Positions 14,986-24,139 of a DNA stretch of 57,597 nucleotides are shown one piece after another. The notes beneath the pieces are model-generated. The model did no database searches and was not told where the DNA came from. It saw nothing but the letters and a program-made list of their open reading frames with translations. Both the position numbers and the translations under genes were made by a program. Origin of the DNA: Acidimicrobiales bacterium (GTDB lineage Bacteria > Actinomycetota > Acidimicrobiia > Acidimicrobiales > SZUA-35); NCBI GenBank assembly GCA_020630065.1, contig JAHDCC010000004.1:99319-156915 (forward strand), given 5' to 3'. Positions within the stretch are counted from its first letter, which is position 1, and every line of letters begins with the position of its first letter.

Positions 14986-16398
14986 ATGCCGACAAATACC
15001 TATGTCGATCACGCCCCAGGTTACGTAGACAACGAAGGCCCAAAAATCGTTACCAGCCGGTTCGGCTACGAAGACAGCTACACCTTGGAACGCTCCTTGG
15101 CCACCGGTGGCTACGAAGGCCTACGCACCGCGTTGACCAAAGCGCCAGCCGACGTTGCCGCTGAAGTCAAAGATGCGGTTCTTCTCGGTCGAGGCGGTGC
15201 TGGTTTCCCGGCCGGTATCAAGTGGGGCTTTATGCCTCCAGTTTGGCCACGCTACCTAGTCGTGAATGGTGACGAATCAGAACCCGGCACCTACAAAGAT
15301 CGTCTCTTGATGGAGCGGGACCCGCACCAACTCATCGAAGGCTGCATCATCGCATGCTACGCCCTCGGGCTTAACACCTGTTTCCTCTACGTTCGAGGAG
15401 AAATGGCTGACGCTCAAGAGCGTATCGGTACCGCCCTCAACGAAGCCTACGAAGCTGGTCTTGTCGGCAAGAACATTATGGGCACCGACGTCAGCATCGA
15501 CGTTGTGTTGCACTGGGGTGCTGGCGCTTACATCGTTGGTGAAGAAACCGCGTTGATCGAAAGCCTCGAAGGTAATCGGGGAATGCCTCGACTTAAACCG
15601 CCGTTCTTCCCGGCAGCTAAAGGCCTCTACCACAAACCGACGATCGTCAACAACGTCGAAACGTTAGCGAACCTGCCGTGGATTCTCTCAAACGGCGCCC
15701 AAGCCTACAAAGAGCATGGCTCTGAAGCGTCGCCGGGTACCCGCATGCTGGCTATTTCCGGTCACGTCAACCGCCCGGGCGTCTACGAAGTGCCACAAGG
15801 CGTCGTTTCGTTCCGTGAATTGTTCTACGGCGACAACTACTGCCAAGGCATCAAAGACGGCAACGAACTCAAAGCGTTCATCCCCGGTGGAGCTTCAGCG
15901 CCGTGGTTCTTCGACGACCAACTCGACGTTCTGCTCGAAGCGAAAGACGCTGGCGCTGCCGGTTCGATGCTCGGATCGGGTGCCGTTGTTGTTATGGACG
16001 AAACCACCGACGCGGTCAAAGCGTGTCTGCGGGTTGTCCGATTCTTTGCTCGTGAATCGTGCGGTAAATGTACACCGTGTCGCGAAGGCACAAGCTGGGA
16101 AGAAAAAGTTCTTCAACGAATCCTCGACGGATACGGACGAGAAGAAGATATCGATCTTCTCCTCGACATCGGCAAAAACATTAGCCCCGGTGAATACCCG
16201 GTCGCCGCGTTCGGAAAAGCGAACCTTGAGGCCGTGCCGTTCCCGCCGAAACAGACCACCATCTGCCCATTGGGTCCATCGTCGGTCGCCCCGATCACTT
16301 CGGCTATCCGGCGATTCCGACACGAGTTCGAAGCCAAGATTGCCGCCGGTCCTCAAAACGATGGCCACAGTCAAGCCCCTGAAGCGAGCACAGTATGA
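14986..16398 (+). CDS. nuoF: NADH-quinone oxidoreductase subunit F
   Basis: A 470-residue 51-kDa-type subunit, the site of NADH oxidation. The FMN/NADH-binding 'GRGGAGFPAGIKW' is at 68-80 and 'GEETALIESLEGNRG' at about 185-199. The N3 [4Fe-4S] cluster ligands are C359, C362, C365 (SCGKCTPCREG) and C427. The length matches the family plus a short C-terminal tail. The stop overlaps nuoG (ATGA at 16395-16398). Confidence 0.96.
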   Translation: MPTNTYVDHAPGYVDNEGPKIVTSRFGYEDSYTLERSLATGGYEGLRTALTKAPADVAAEVKDAVLLGRGGAGFPAGIKWGFMPPVWPRYLVVNGDESEPGTYKDRLLMERDPHQLIEGCIIACYALGLNTCFLYVRGEMADAQERIGTALNEAYEAGLVGKNIMGTDVSIDVVLHWGAGAYIVGEETALIESLEGNRGMPRLKPPFFPAAKGLYHKPTIVNNVETLANLPWILSNGAQAYKEHGSEASPGTRMLAISGHVNRPGVYEVPQGVVSFRELFYGDNYCQGIKDGNELKAFIPGGASAPWFFDDQLDVLLEAKDAGAAGSMLGSGAVVVMDETTDAVKACLRVVRFFARESCGKCTPCREGTSWEEKVLQRILDGYGREEDIDLLLDIGKNISPGEYPVAAFGKANLEAVPFPPKQTTICPLGPSSVAPITSAIRRFRHEFEAKIAAGPQNDGHSQAPEASTV

Positions 16399-18896
16399 CC
16401 ACCGCTGAACCTACCGAAGCTGTCACCGGCGTTCCGTTCACCCTCAACGGAACCGAACTCGTAGCTGAAGAAGGTGAACTTCTGATCGACGCATGTGACC
16501 GCAACGGCGTCCACATTCCTCGATTCTGCTACCACAATCGAATGAAACCAGTCGGCATGTGCCGCATGTGCCTGGTCGAAGTCGACACAGGACGAGGCAA
16601 AGCCTTGCAGCCGTCATGTATGCTGCCCGTAACACCAGAGATGAAGGTCGAAACCGAATCGGAAGCGACTAAGAAAGCCCAAGACGGGGTTCTCGAGCTG
16701 CTGCTTGCTAACCATCCGCTTGACTGCCCAGTTTGTGATAAAGGCGGCGAATGCCCGCTGCAGGACAACGCCTATGCGTTCGGTCCCGGCGAAACCCGAT
16801 TCGTCGAAGAGAAACGGCACTTCAAAAAGCCGATTCCTATATCGGACCTCGTGAAGCTCGACCGTGAACGTTGCATCTTGTGTGACCGTTGTACCCGGTT
16901 CGCTTCCGACGTTGCCGGTGACCCTCTCATCCACTTCATCGATCGTGGTTCACAAACGCAGGTCAACACGTTCCCCGACCACCCGTTCTCGTCGTACTTC
17001 AGCGGCAACACGGTTCAAATCTGTCCAGTAGGGGCATTGACCGCCGAGCCATACCGCTTCAAGGCCCGTCCTTGGGATCTCGAAGCGGTCGAGTCAACTG
17101 CGACCGTCGATTCAACCGGAGCACGCGTTGTGCTTCAGTCTTCACAGAACGAAATCGTTCGAGTGTTGGGTGTAGATAGCGATGCCGTTAACTGGAGCTG
17201 GCTGTCAGACAAAGAACGGTTCAGCTACGAAGCCACCGCTAAAGGCGACCGCATCGAACAGCCTCTGGTTAAGAACGAAGAAACCGGAATGCTTGAGGCA
17301 ACCCGGTGGAACAATGCAGCCAAAAAAGTTGGGGCTGCGTTACGGGTCGAACCAGACCGCATAGCGGCAGTTGGCGGTGCTCGAATGCCGCTAGAAGGCC
17401 AATATGCGTGGGCTAAACTTTTGAAAGGTGTGGTCGGTACCGATCACGTCGACGCCCAACTCGACGACGGGCTGCCCGGCCCGCTCGTTCTCGGATTGCC
17501 ACGGGCGACCATCAACGATGCTTGTAAACCAGGCGGCGTTGTCGTCACCATCGGCGCTGACCTAAAAGAAGAACTTCCGACGCTGTTCCTTCGCCTCCGC
17601 CACGCGGTAGTCGAAGACGGCGTCAAACTCATCGAACTCACATCTACGGCCACCCATTTATCAGACTTCGCCACCGTACGTTTCGACGTCACGCCTGGTT
17701 CGGTTGGCCAGTTCGCTACCGCAATCGCCAAGCAAGCGGGAGCCGACCTCGACTTTGACGTCGCAGATGAGTCAGGCCTGGTGGAGGCTCAAGCCGATAA
17801 GGTCGCCGCTGCCGCTGCGCTGTTGGACGGCTCGGTTCCAGTGACGATTATCGTTGGTCGAGGCAACTTGGCCGAATCGCCTCGGTTTACTTCCGACGCA
17901 GTCGGGATCTTCCGACGCCTAAATGACGACTTCCAGTTCATGCCAGCTCTCCGTCGAGGAAACATCAACGGAGCGTTGGAGATGGGCTTAGTTCCGGGTT
18001 TCACGCCAGGTGGCGTCCAGCGGGAATCAGCTCAACTCGACACGTGGCCAGACGTTCCCGACTTCGACGGAATGGACACCAAAGAGATCTTCCGAGCAGC
18101 AGCCGAAGGCCGAATCGATACGCTTCTGTTGCTTGCGGCGAACCCGCTCCAAGATTTCCTTGACGAGGACTTGGTCAGACGAGCGCTGGCGAACGTTAAA
18201 ACCGTTATCGCCGTCGACGGCATTTCGACCGAGACGACAGATTTGGCCGACGTTGTGCTTCCCGCCGCCTTATTCGGCGAAGTTGACGGGACCTTCGTGA
18301 ACCTCGAGGGACGGTTAAGCCCGCTCCGAGCTAAGGTAACCCCTCCATCACAGGCTCGACCGGACTGGATGATCCCTGCCGAACTCGCAATCGTTCTAGG
18401 GGTTGAGCTTGGGTTCACCACAATCGATGAACTCCACAGCGAATTGTCCGAAGTTCTTCCAAGCTTTGCCGACATCGACTGGGACACGTTGGGTAGTTCC
18501 GACGACGGTCCGGTGCTCAAGTTGAATCGCAGCTGGAACATCGAGTTTGGTAAACCAGCAGCTGCGCCTCCAGCCACGTCGGCTTTCCGGCTGGTCGCTA
18601 CCCGCAAACTATGGGACCAGGGCACAATGGTGCAGGAATCTCCGAGCCTGGCATCGTTGCCTTCTGAAGCAGCGATCCACCTCAACCCGGACGATATTGA
18701 ACGTCACGGTTTCGTTGGCGACAGCGTCACGGTCCGTATCGGTGACCAAACCCACACGATCCCGTTGACCTCAGACGTTCGTGTCAACCCTACGACAGCA
18801 TCCATTCCAGTATGTTTACCAGGGTTCGATGCTCGTACCCTCATAACTGGTCGATCGACAACGGCCGTTGAAATACGGCCAAACGGTACCACCTGA
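16395..18896 (+). CDS. nuoG: NADH-quinone oxidoreductase subunit G
   Basis: An 833-residue 75-kDa-type subunit. N-terminal clusters can be assigned: [2Fe-2S] N1b by C45, C56, C59, C75; [4Fe-4S] N5 by H107, C111, C114, C120; [4Fe-4S] N4 by C160, C163, C166, C210. The remainder is a molybdopterin-oxidoreductase-like fold that is structural in complex I and shows no Cys set for the optional N7 cluster. The length is at the upper end for the family. The stop shares a base with the nuoH start (TGATG). Confidence 0.95.
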   Translation: MTTAEPTEAVTGVPFTLNGTELVAEEGELLIDACDRNGVHIPRFCYHNRMKPVGMCRMCLVEVDTGRGKALQPSCMLPVTPEMKVETESEATKKAQDGVLELLLANHPLDCPVCDKGGECPLQDNAYAFGPGETRFVEEKRHFKKPIPISDLVKLDRERCILCDRCTRFASDVAGDPLIHFIDRGSQTQVNTFPDHPFSSYFSGNTVQICPVGALTAEPYRFKARPWDLEAVESTATVDSTGARVVLQSSQNEIVRVLGVDSDAVNWSWLSDKERFSYEATAKGDRIEQPLVKNEETGMLEATRWNNAAKKVGAALRVEPDRIAAVGGARMPLEGQYAWAKLLKGVVGTDHVDAQLDDGLPGPLVLGLPRATINDACKPGGVVVTIGADLKEELPTLFLRLRHAVVEDGVKLIELTSTATHLSDFATVRFDVTPGSVGQFATAIAKQAGADLDFDVADESGLVEAQADKVAAAAALLDGSVPVTIIVGRGNLAESPRFTSDAVGIFRRLNDDFQFMPALRRGNINGALEMGLVPGFTPGGVQRESAQLDTWPDVPDFDGMDTKEIFRAAAEGRIDTLLLLAANPLQDFLDEDLVRRALANVKTVIAVDGISTETTDLADVVLPAALFGEVDGTFVNLEGRLSPLRAKVTPPSQARPDWMIPAELAIVLGVELGFTTIDELHSELSEVLPSFADIDWDTLGSSDDGPVLKLNRSWNIEFGKPAAAPPATSAFRLVATRKLWDQGTMVQESPSLASLPSEAAIHLNPDDIERHGFVGDSVTVRIGDQTHTIPLTSDVRVNPTTASIPVCLPGFDARTLITGRSTTAVEIRPNGTT

Positions 18897-20164
18897 TGCA
18901 AGATCCGAAGCAAGATTTCTTAGAATCGAACTCCTCCCTCGACCTGGGAGACGTGCTACTCGCTAGCGGCAAAGGTGTCGTTGCCTTTGTAGTCCTGCTC
19001 GTCTCAGTAATGTTGATGGTTTGGTTCGAACGTAAAGTGGTTAGCCGCTTGCAGAACCGTATCGGGCCGAACATTGCCGGACCGTTTGGTTTGCTTCAAA
19101 CCCTGGCCGACGGAACGAAGCTGTTCTTCAAAGAAGACATCATTCCGACCCGTTCCGACCGGTTTGTGTTTCAGCTCGCCCCGTATTTGTCTCTCGTTCC
19201 AGCGTTTTTGACCTTTGCAGTAGTTCCAATCGCCGGTGATTTCTCGTCTGGCGATGGTCGAGTCGAAATGTTTGGCCGCCAGACCTTCATTCAGGTCGCC
19301 GATGTGCCAATCGGTATCTTGTTTTTCCTTGGAATGAGTTCGCTGGGTATTTACGGAATCATGCTGGCCGGCTGGTCATCTGGTTCGAAATATCCGCTTC
19401 TCGGGTCGGTTCGAGCGTCCGCTCAAGCGATTTCGTACGAAGCAGCATTGGGACTTTCTCTCGCTGCGGTATTACTGGTATCTGAATCGCTTCGAACCAC
19501 CGATATCGTAGCTCGCCAAGCGGGTGAAGGTTTCTTCGGGATCGTGCCGAACTGGAACGTCCTGGTTACTGGAGTCATCCCGTTTGTGGTCTTCTTAATC
19601 GCTGGTACCGCCGAACTAAACCGCCCGCCCTTTGACTTGGTTGAGGCCGAGCAGGAACTCGTGGGTGGTTTCCACACCGAGTATTCCTCGATCCGATTTG
19701 CGTTGTTCTTCCTGGCCGAATTCATGAACACGGTCACCATGGGTGCCATCATTGTCACCTTGTTCTTCGGTGGGCCGTCTGGACCGAACTTCGGGATTCT
19801 TCCCGGTTGGCTATGGGGCTTTGTCTGGTTCTTCTCGAAGCTGATCGTGTTGCTGTTCACCTTCGTTTGGTTCCGTGGCACACTTCCTCGACTCCGCTAC
19901 GACCAACTGATGAACCTTGGTTGGAAAATCCTGATCCCTGTGTCGCTGGCGTGGCTATTGATCTTGGGTGGAATACGCGTCGCTCAGCAGCCTGACGCCA
20001 TCAATCTGACATCGAGCGCACAGGCTAACACCTACATTGTTCTCGGAATCGCAGGCGTTATTTTCTGCTTCTGCACGTTGTTACTTCTCGCCGCAGTCAG
20101 CACAGCACGGCGTGAGCGGCTTAAAACCGAGGGACTGGTCGCTGTTCCTATGGAGGTTGAGTGA
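18896..20164 (+). CDS. nuoH: NADH-quinone oxidoreductase subunit H
   Basis: A 422-residue membrane subunit at the junction of the two arms; it forms the quinone entry tunnel. Conserved stretches include 'WFERKVVSRLQNRIGPN' near 42-58, 'LQTLADGTKLFFKEDI' near 64-79 and 'AELNRPPFDLVEAEQELV-GGFHTEYS' near 240-267, whose acidic loop is functionally important in the family. About eight or nine helices are visible; the C-terminus carries an extra hydrophobic helix (about 379-400) and tail. It overlaps nuoG and nuoI by single bases. Confidence 0.95.
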   Translation: MQDPKQDFLESNSSLDLGDVLLASGKGVVAFVVLLVSVMLMVWFERKVVSRLQNRIGPNIAGPFGLLQTLADGTKLFFKEDIIPTRSDRFVFQLAPYLSLVPAFLTFAVVPIAGDFSSGDGRVEMFGRQTFIQVADVPIGILFFLGMSSLGIYGIMLAGWSSGSKYPLLGSVRASAQAISYEAALGLSLAAVLLVSESLRTTDIVARQAGEGFFGIVPNWNVLVTGVIPFVVFLIAGTAELNRPPFDLVEAEQELVGGFHTEYSSIRFALFFLAEFMNTVTMGAIIVTLFFGGPSGPNFGILPGWLWGFVWFFSKLIVLLFTFVWFRGTLPRLRYDQLMNLGWKILIPVSLAWLLILGGIRVAQQPDAINLTSSAQANTYIVLGIAGVIFCFCTLLLLAAVSTARRERLKTEGLVAVPMEVE

Positions 20165-20838
20165 TGGGTTACCTTAGAGGGTTCGCAGTAACGGCGAAGA
20201 AAATTTTTGAAGGTGTCACCACCAAACAATATGAAGGTGGCAAAGGCGGCAAAACCGACCAGAAAGCACCTAAACCAGAACGACTTCACGGGCGTCACGT
20301 GCTTAACAAGTACGAAGACGGCATGGAAAAATGTATCGGCTGCGAGCTTTGCGCCGGCGTCTGCCCTGCGAACTGCATCTATGTTCGTGGCGCAGAAAAC
20401 CCGCCGTCAGATCCGAAGTCTCCCGGTGAACGATTCGGCTACGTCTACGAAATTAACTACCTGCGCTGTATCCACTGTGACATGTGCGTAGAGGCCTGCC
20501 CGACAGAAGCAATCACCGAAACGAAACTGTTCGAATTCTCGTTCAGTAACCGATCCGACGCCATCTACACCAAAGACGAACTTCTGGTTGATGACGACGG
20601 TCGACCCCAGCAACTTCCATGGGAAGACTGGCGAGATGGCGAAGACCAGCACACCTCAGGTTGGATGCGGGCCACCGCCCCGTCAGGTAAAGCTAGTGCA
20701 CAAGGCACGGTCGCTTGGTCTGGCGAACTGGGATACGGAGTACGAGCCCCAGAAGCGGCGCAGAACGTTCGGACTCCAATCGACGCAGCGATCGAAGCGG
20801 TCGCCGTCGATACGGCCAAAGCGGAAGAGAAGGGCTGA
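20164..20838 (+). CDS. nuoI: NADH-quinone oxidoreductase subunit I
   Basis: A 224-residue TYKY-type subunit carrying clusters N6a and N6b. Ligands are C57, C60, C63, C67 (CIGCELCAGVCP) and C102, C105, C108, C112 (CIHCDMCVEACP), each set completing with the last Cys of the other motif. ATG at 20164 was preferred over GTG at 20161 because GGAGG at 20152-20156 then has a 7-base spacing. A 75-residue polar C-terminal tail extends past the usual end of the family. It overlaps nuoJ by one base (TGATG). Confidence 0.94.
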   Translation: MGYLRGFAVTAKKIFEGVTTKQYEGGKGGKTDQKAPKPERLHGRHVLNKYEDGMEKCIGCELCAGVCPANCIYVRGAENPPSDPKSPGERFGYVYEINYLRCIHCDMCVEACPTEAITETKLFEFSFSNRSDAIYTKDELLVDDDGRPQQLPWEDWRDGEDQHTSGWMRATAPSGKASAQGTVAWSGELGYGVRAPEAAQNVRTPIDAAIEAVAVDTAKAEEKG

Positions 20839-21473
20839 TGGTTTCAGTAGTCGTATTTGCTATCGCAGCCACCGTCGTACTTGGTGGAGCCGTCGGTGTT
20901 ATTTTCAGCAAGAACCCAGTTCGGGCAGCACTTTCTCTCATCGCATCATTCTTTGGTGTAGCCGTTCTCTTCGTAATCCAGGAAGCTCACTTCTTGGCGT
21001 TCGTTCAGGTCGTGGTATACGCCGGGGCGGTCGTTGTCCTATTTCTCTTTGTCATCATGCTTCTCGGCGTTGATAAAACGGAAGATTTAGAGGTCGAACC
21101 GCTCGCCGGTCAACGCTCTGCCGGTGTTCTACTTGGGCTCTGTGTGCTTGGGCTTGTCTTAGGTGGGCTCTTTCTTTCAGGGCCTGGCTTTGGTGAAGAT
21201 GCCGGAACTAAAACTGAAGGTGCGGTTGCGTTAACCGGACAACAAACACAATCTGGACGTCCGGTCAGGTTTGACGAGTCATTGCTAGAAGAAGGCGAAC
21301 GGCCACCTGCCGACGTCGAAGGATTAGCCGCCGACCTGTTTGGCCGCAACGTCTTAGCATTTGAGGCCACTGCCTTGCTGCTGACGATCGCAACTGTTGG
21401 TGCAGTTGTTCTTGTCCGCAACAAAGGTGCTGAAGGAATAGAGATCGACGAGCCAGGCACCGCTACCCGATGA
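20838..21473 (+). CDS. nuoJ: NADH-quinone oxidoreductase subunit J
   Basis: A 211-residue membrane subunit with five predicted helices. The conserved helix 'FVQVVVYAGAVVVLFLFVIML' lies near residues 55-75 and contains the pi-bulge region that couples quinone chemistry to proton movement. Between helices four and five there is a 60-residue polar loop (about 115-175), longer than in many relatives. ATG at 20838 overlaps the nuoI stop; the same frame continues upstream inside nuoI and is rejected. A 55-base gap separates it from nuoK, the largest gap inside the nuo genes. Confidence 0.92.
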   Translation: MVSVVVFAIAATVVLGGAVGVIFSKNPVRAALSLIASFFGVAVLFVIQEAHFLAFVQVVVYAGAVVVLFLFVIMLLGVDKTEDLEVEPLAGQRSAGVLLGLCVLGLVLGGLFLSGPGFGEDAGTKTEGAVALTGQQTQSGRPVRFDESLLEEGERPPADVEGLAADLFGRNVLAFEATALLLTIATVGAVVLVRNKGAEGIEIDEPGTATR

Positions 21474-21528
21474 CCGGCTATGGCGTTGACGATGTGTATG
21501 GAACCAGTGGAGTAACTGGGGGAGAGCT

Positions 21529-21834
21529 GTGGAAGTAACTGAGACGTGGTACCTGGTGTTGAGCGCTGTTCTGTTCGCGCTCGGGTTTACCGGTCTGATG
21601 ATTCGACGAAACCCACTAGTCATGTTTATGTGTGTGGAGCTAATGCTCAACGCCGTAAACATCAGTTTCGTGGCCTTTTCCGGTGTCTTGAACGACATAG
21701 CGGGACAGACCGCAGTGTTCTTTGTTTTGGTAGTTGCTGCCGCTGAAGTTGTAGTTGGTCTTTCGTTAGTTGTCGCCCTTATGCGCCGCAACGCAGATCT
21801 GGCCTCAGACGACTTATCAGTGTTGAAAGGCTGA
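21529..21834 (+). CDS. nuoK: NADH-quinone oxidoreductase subunit K
   Basis: A 101-residue antiporter-related membrane subunit (MrpC-like) with three helices. The conserved Glu in 'MFMCVELMLNAVNISFVAF' near residue 36 is the one that takes part in proton translocation in the family; a second Glu in 'AAAEVVVGLSLVVALMR' is near 72. It starts with GTG 7 bases after GGGGGAG. nuoL begins 7 bases after the stop. Confidence 0.94.
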   Translation: MEVTETWYLVLSAVLFALGFTGLMIRRNPLVMFMCVELMLNAVNISFVAFSGVLNDIAGQTAVFFVLVVAAAEVVVGLSLVVALMRRNADLASDDLSVLKG

Positions 21835-21841
21835 TGTAGAG

Positions 21842-24139
21842 ATGGAAATTGCTTGGCTCATTCCCGCCTTTCCACTGGTCGGGTTTCTCTTGTTGGTGCT
21901 TATTGGGCGTCGCCTAGGTGAACCGGTCGCTGGTTGGTTGGCGACAATAGCGTCGGCGGGTGCCTTCATTGCGACCGTCATCACGTTCTTCTCTCTGCGG
22001 GGCGAATCTGATCACGCTAAACGATTTGAACTGGTCGAAGGTTTCACGTGGATCAACGCCGGTGACTTCGTTGTCGATGTAGGGCTACTGCTCGATCCGT
22101 TGTCGATCACGATGAGTTTGTTCATCACCGGCATCGGAACCCTTATCCACCTCTACTCCATCGGCTACATGCACGGAGATAAAAACTTTTCGAAGTTCTT
22201 TATCTACTTGAATCTATTTATAGCTTCAATGCTTTTGCTGGTGTTGGGTGACAACCTGCTACTCACGTTCCTTGGGTGGGAAGGTGTAGGAGCATGTTCG
22301 TATCTTCTAATTTCGTTCTGGTTTACCGATGAAGCTAATGCCTCGGCCGGTAAAAAGGCGTTCGTAACAAACCGGATCGGTGACTTCGGGTTCATGCTCG
22401 CCGCGTTCTTCGTGTTCGTTGAACTCGGTTCGATCAACTACGACGACATTTTGTCTCGATCAAGCGAAATCGACGGCACCGTCGGACCGTTTAGTACCTC
22501 GACAGTAATCGTCTTGCTGTTCATGCTGGCGGCCGCAGGCAAATCAGCACAGCTTCCGCTCTACGTTTGGTTGCCAGACGCGATGGCAGGCCCCACCCCG
22601 GTTTCGGCGTTGATTCACGCCGCCACCATGGTTACCTCCGGTGTATTCTTGTTAACCCGACTCAACCCGATTCTCGCCGAAGCCGACACATGGGCAGTTG
22701 GAAGTATCGCCTGGATCGGAGCGTTGACCGGCCTATTCGCGGCAACAGCAGCGGTGGCCCAAACCGACATCAAAAAGGTTCTCGCCTACTCAACGGTTTC
22801 CCAGTTGGGTTACCTGTTTCTGGCTGTAGGAATCGGGGCGTACGTTCCGGCCTTGTTCCACATGATCACCCACGCCTTCTTCAAAGCGTTGCTGTTCCTC
22901 GGGTCAGGTTCGGTAATTCACGGCCTCCACGACGAACAAGACATGCGTCGTATGGGCGGGGTCAAAAAGTACATGCCGATTACGGCCTTCACCTTTATCA
23001 TCGGTTGGCTCGCCATCGCTGGTGTGCCACCGTTTAGTGGTTTCTGGTCGAAGGACGAAATTTTGCTGTACGCCTGGAACGCCGATTCGGTTGGCGGTAA
23101 AGGTTTGTGGGCGATAGGTCTCGTGACGGCGCTGTTGACGGCGTTCTACATGACCCGCCAAGTCATTCTCACGTTCTACGGGCGGACTCGATTCTTCGAC
23201 GCTACTCCTGAAGAAATCAAACAAGCTTGGCAGAACCGGGCAGCAAAGCCAGCCGAAAGTTTGGCGCTGATGGAAGCTGACCGAACGTCAATCGTTGAAA
23301 CGATGACGGCCTCACAAAACGATATCGACAAGTACGAGGCGCTTCTTGGTTCACCCGATGCTCCCGACGATCTCGAAAAACTGCTTGAGAAAGCGCGTTC
23401 GATAAACGCCAAGGCTCGTTCCGCAATCGAGAACGTAACGAACGCTCGGGACAAAGCTGCAGAAGTCGCGAACAAGCTCGAAAAAGAGATGGCGACTGCT
23501 ATCCCGACGACACATACGGTTACGGCGTTGAGCGCCGAGCCAGACATCACGGCTATCGAGGAACATTTGCCTCAGAGTTACCGAGATCGTCAGGAATATC
23601 ATCCACACGAGTCTCCGTGGACGATGACGGCTCCTCTCGTTATCTTGGCTGTTCTGGCTACGTTCGGCGGCGTGTTGAATCTGCCATTCAGTAAAGATCT
23701 CCATTTCCTCGATCACTGGATAGAACCCTCGTTGTTTGGCAACGCATTCCATCCAAAGTTCACCGGTAGTAGTCAGATCGGACTTGCTGTTGTAGCGATC
23801 ACGGTCGGATTGGTAGGGCTCTTCGCGGCTTACCAGATGTACTACAAAGGTAAAGCTAATCCGGATGCGGTCGAGAAAGATATTCTTCTCAACGCATGGG
23901 GTCTGGACTCAAGCTACGCCGCTTTCATGGGTGGCCCCGGCCGAGCCTTGTTTGACCTGATGGCGTGGTTCGACCGCACCATCGTAGACGGTGTAGTTAA
24001 CGGAATCGGGTTTGTTCTAACCAAACTTGGAAGTCTCTTGAAGTACACCCAGCCGGGATACGTACGTAGCTACGCCCTTGGTATTGGAGCTGGCACTGTC
24101 TTAGTGGCTGCATGGTTTATTGGAAGGTTGTTCATATGA
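21842..24139 (+). CDS. nuoL: NADH-quinone oxidoreductase subunit L with a large coiled-coil-like insertion
   Basis: A 765-residue antiporter-like proton-pumping subunit. The core is standard: 'GWEGVGACSYLLISFW' near 145-160, 'LYVWLPDAMAGPTPVSALIHAATMV' near 240-264 and 'HAFFKALLFLGSGSVIH' near 344-360. Typical bacterial NuoL has about 610-660 residues; here an insertion at about 452-590, between 'FYGRTR' and 'HPHESPWTMTAPL', holds long charged helices ('DLEKLLEKARSINAKARSA', 'ARDKAAEVANKLEKEM') likely to form a coiled coil. The C-terminal helices continue normally afterwards, so this is a true insertion rather than a fusion or frameshift. The stop overlaps nuoM (ATGA). Confidence 0.94.
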   Translation: MEIAWLIPAFPLVGFLLLVLIGRRLGEPVAGWLATIASAGAFIATVITFFSLRGESDHAKRFELVEGFTWINAGDFVVDVGLLLDPLSITMSLFITGIGTLIHLYSIGYMHGDKNFSKFFIYLNLFIASMLLLVLGDNLLLTFLGWEGVGACSYLLISFWFTDEANASAGKKAFVTNRIGDFGFMLAAFFVFVELGSINYDDILSRSSEIDGTVGPFSTSTVIVLLFMLAAAGKSAQLPLYVWLPDAMAGPTPVSALIHAATMVTSGVFLLTRLNPILAEADTWAVGSIAWIGALTGLFAATAAVAQTDIKKVLAYSTVSQLGYLFLAVGIGAYVPALFHMITHAFFKALLFLGSGSVIHGLHDEQDMRRMGGVKKYMPITAFTFIIGWLAIAGVPPFSGFWSKDEILLYAWNADSVGGKGLWAIGLVTALLTAFYMTRQVILTFYGRTRFFDATPEEIKQAWQNRAAKPAESLALMEADRTSIVETMTASQNDIDKYEALLGSPDAPDDLEKLLEKARSINAKARSAIENVTNARDKAAEVANKLEKEMATAIPTTHTVTALSAEPDITAIEEHLPQSYRDRQEYHPHESPWTMTAPLVILAVLATFGGVLNLPFSKDLHFLDHWIEPSLFGNAFHPKFTGSSQIGLAVVAITVGLVGLFAAYQMYYKGKANPDAVEKDILLNAWGLDSSYAAFMGGPGRALFDLMAWFDRTIVDGVVNGIGFVLTKLGSLLKYTQPGYVRSYALGIGAGTVLVAAWFIGRLFI

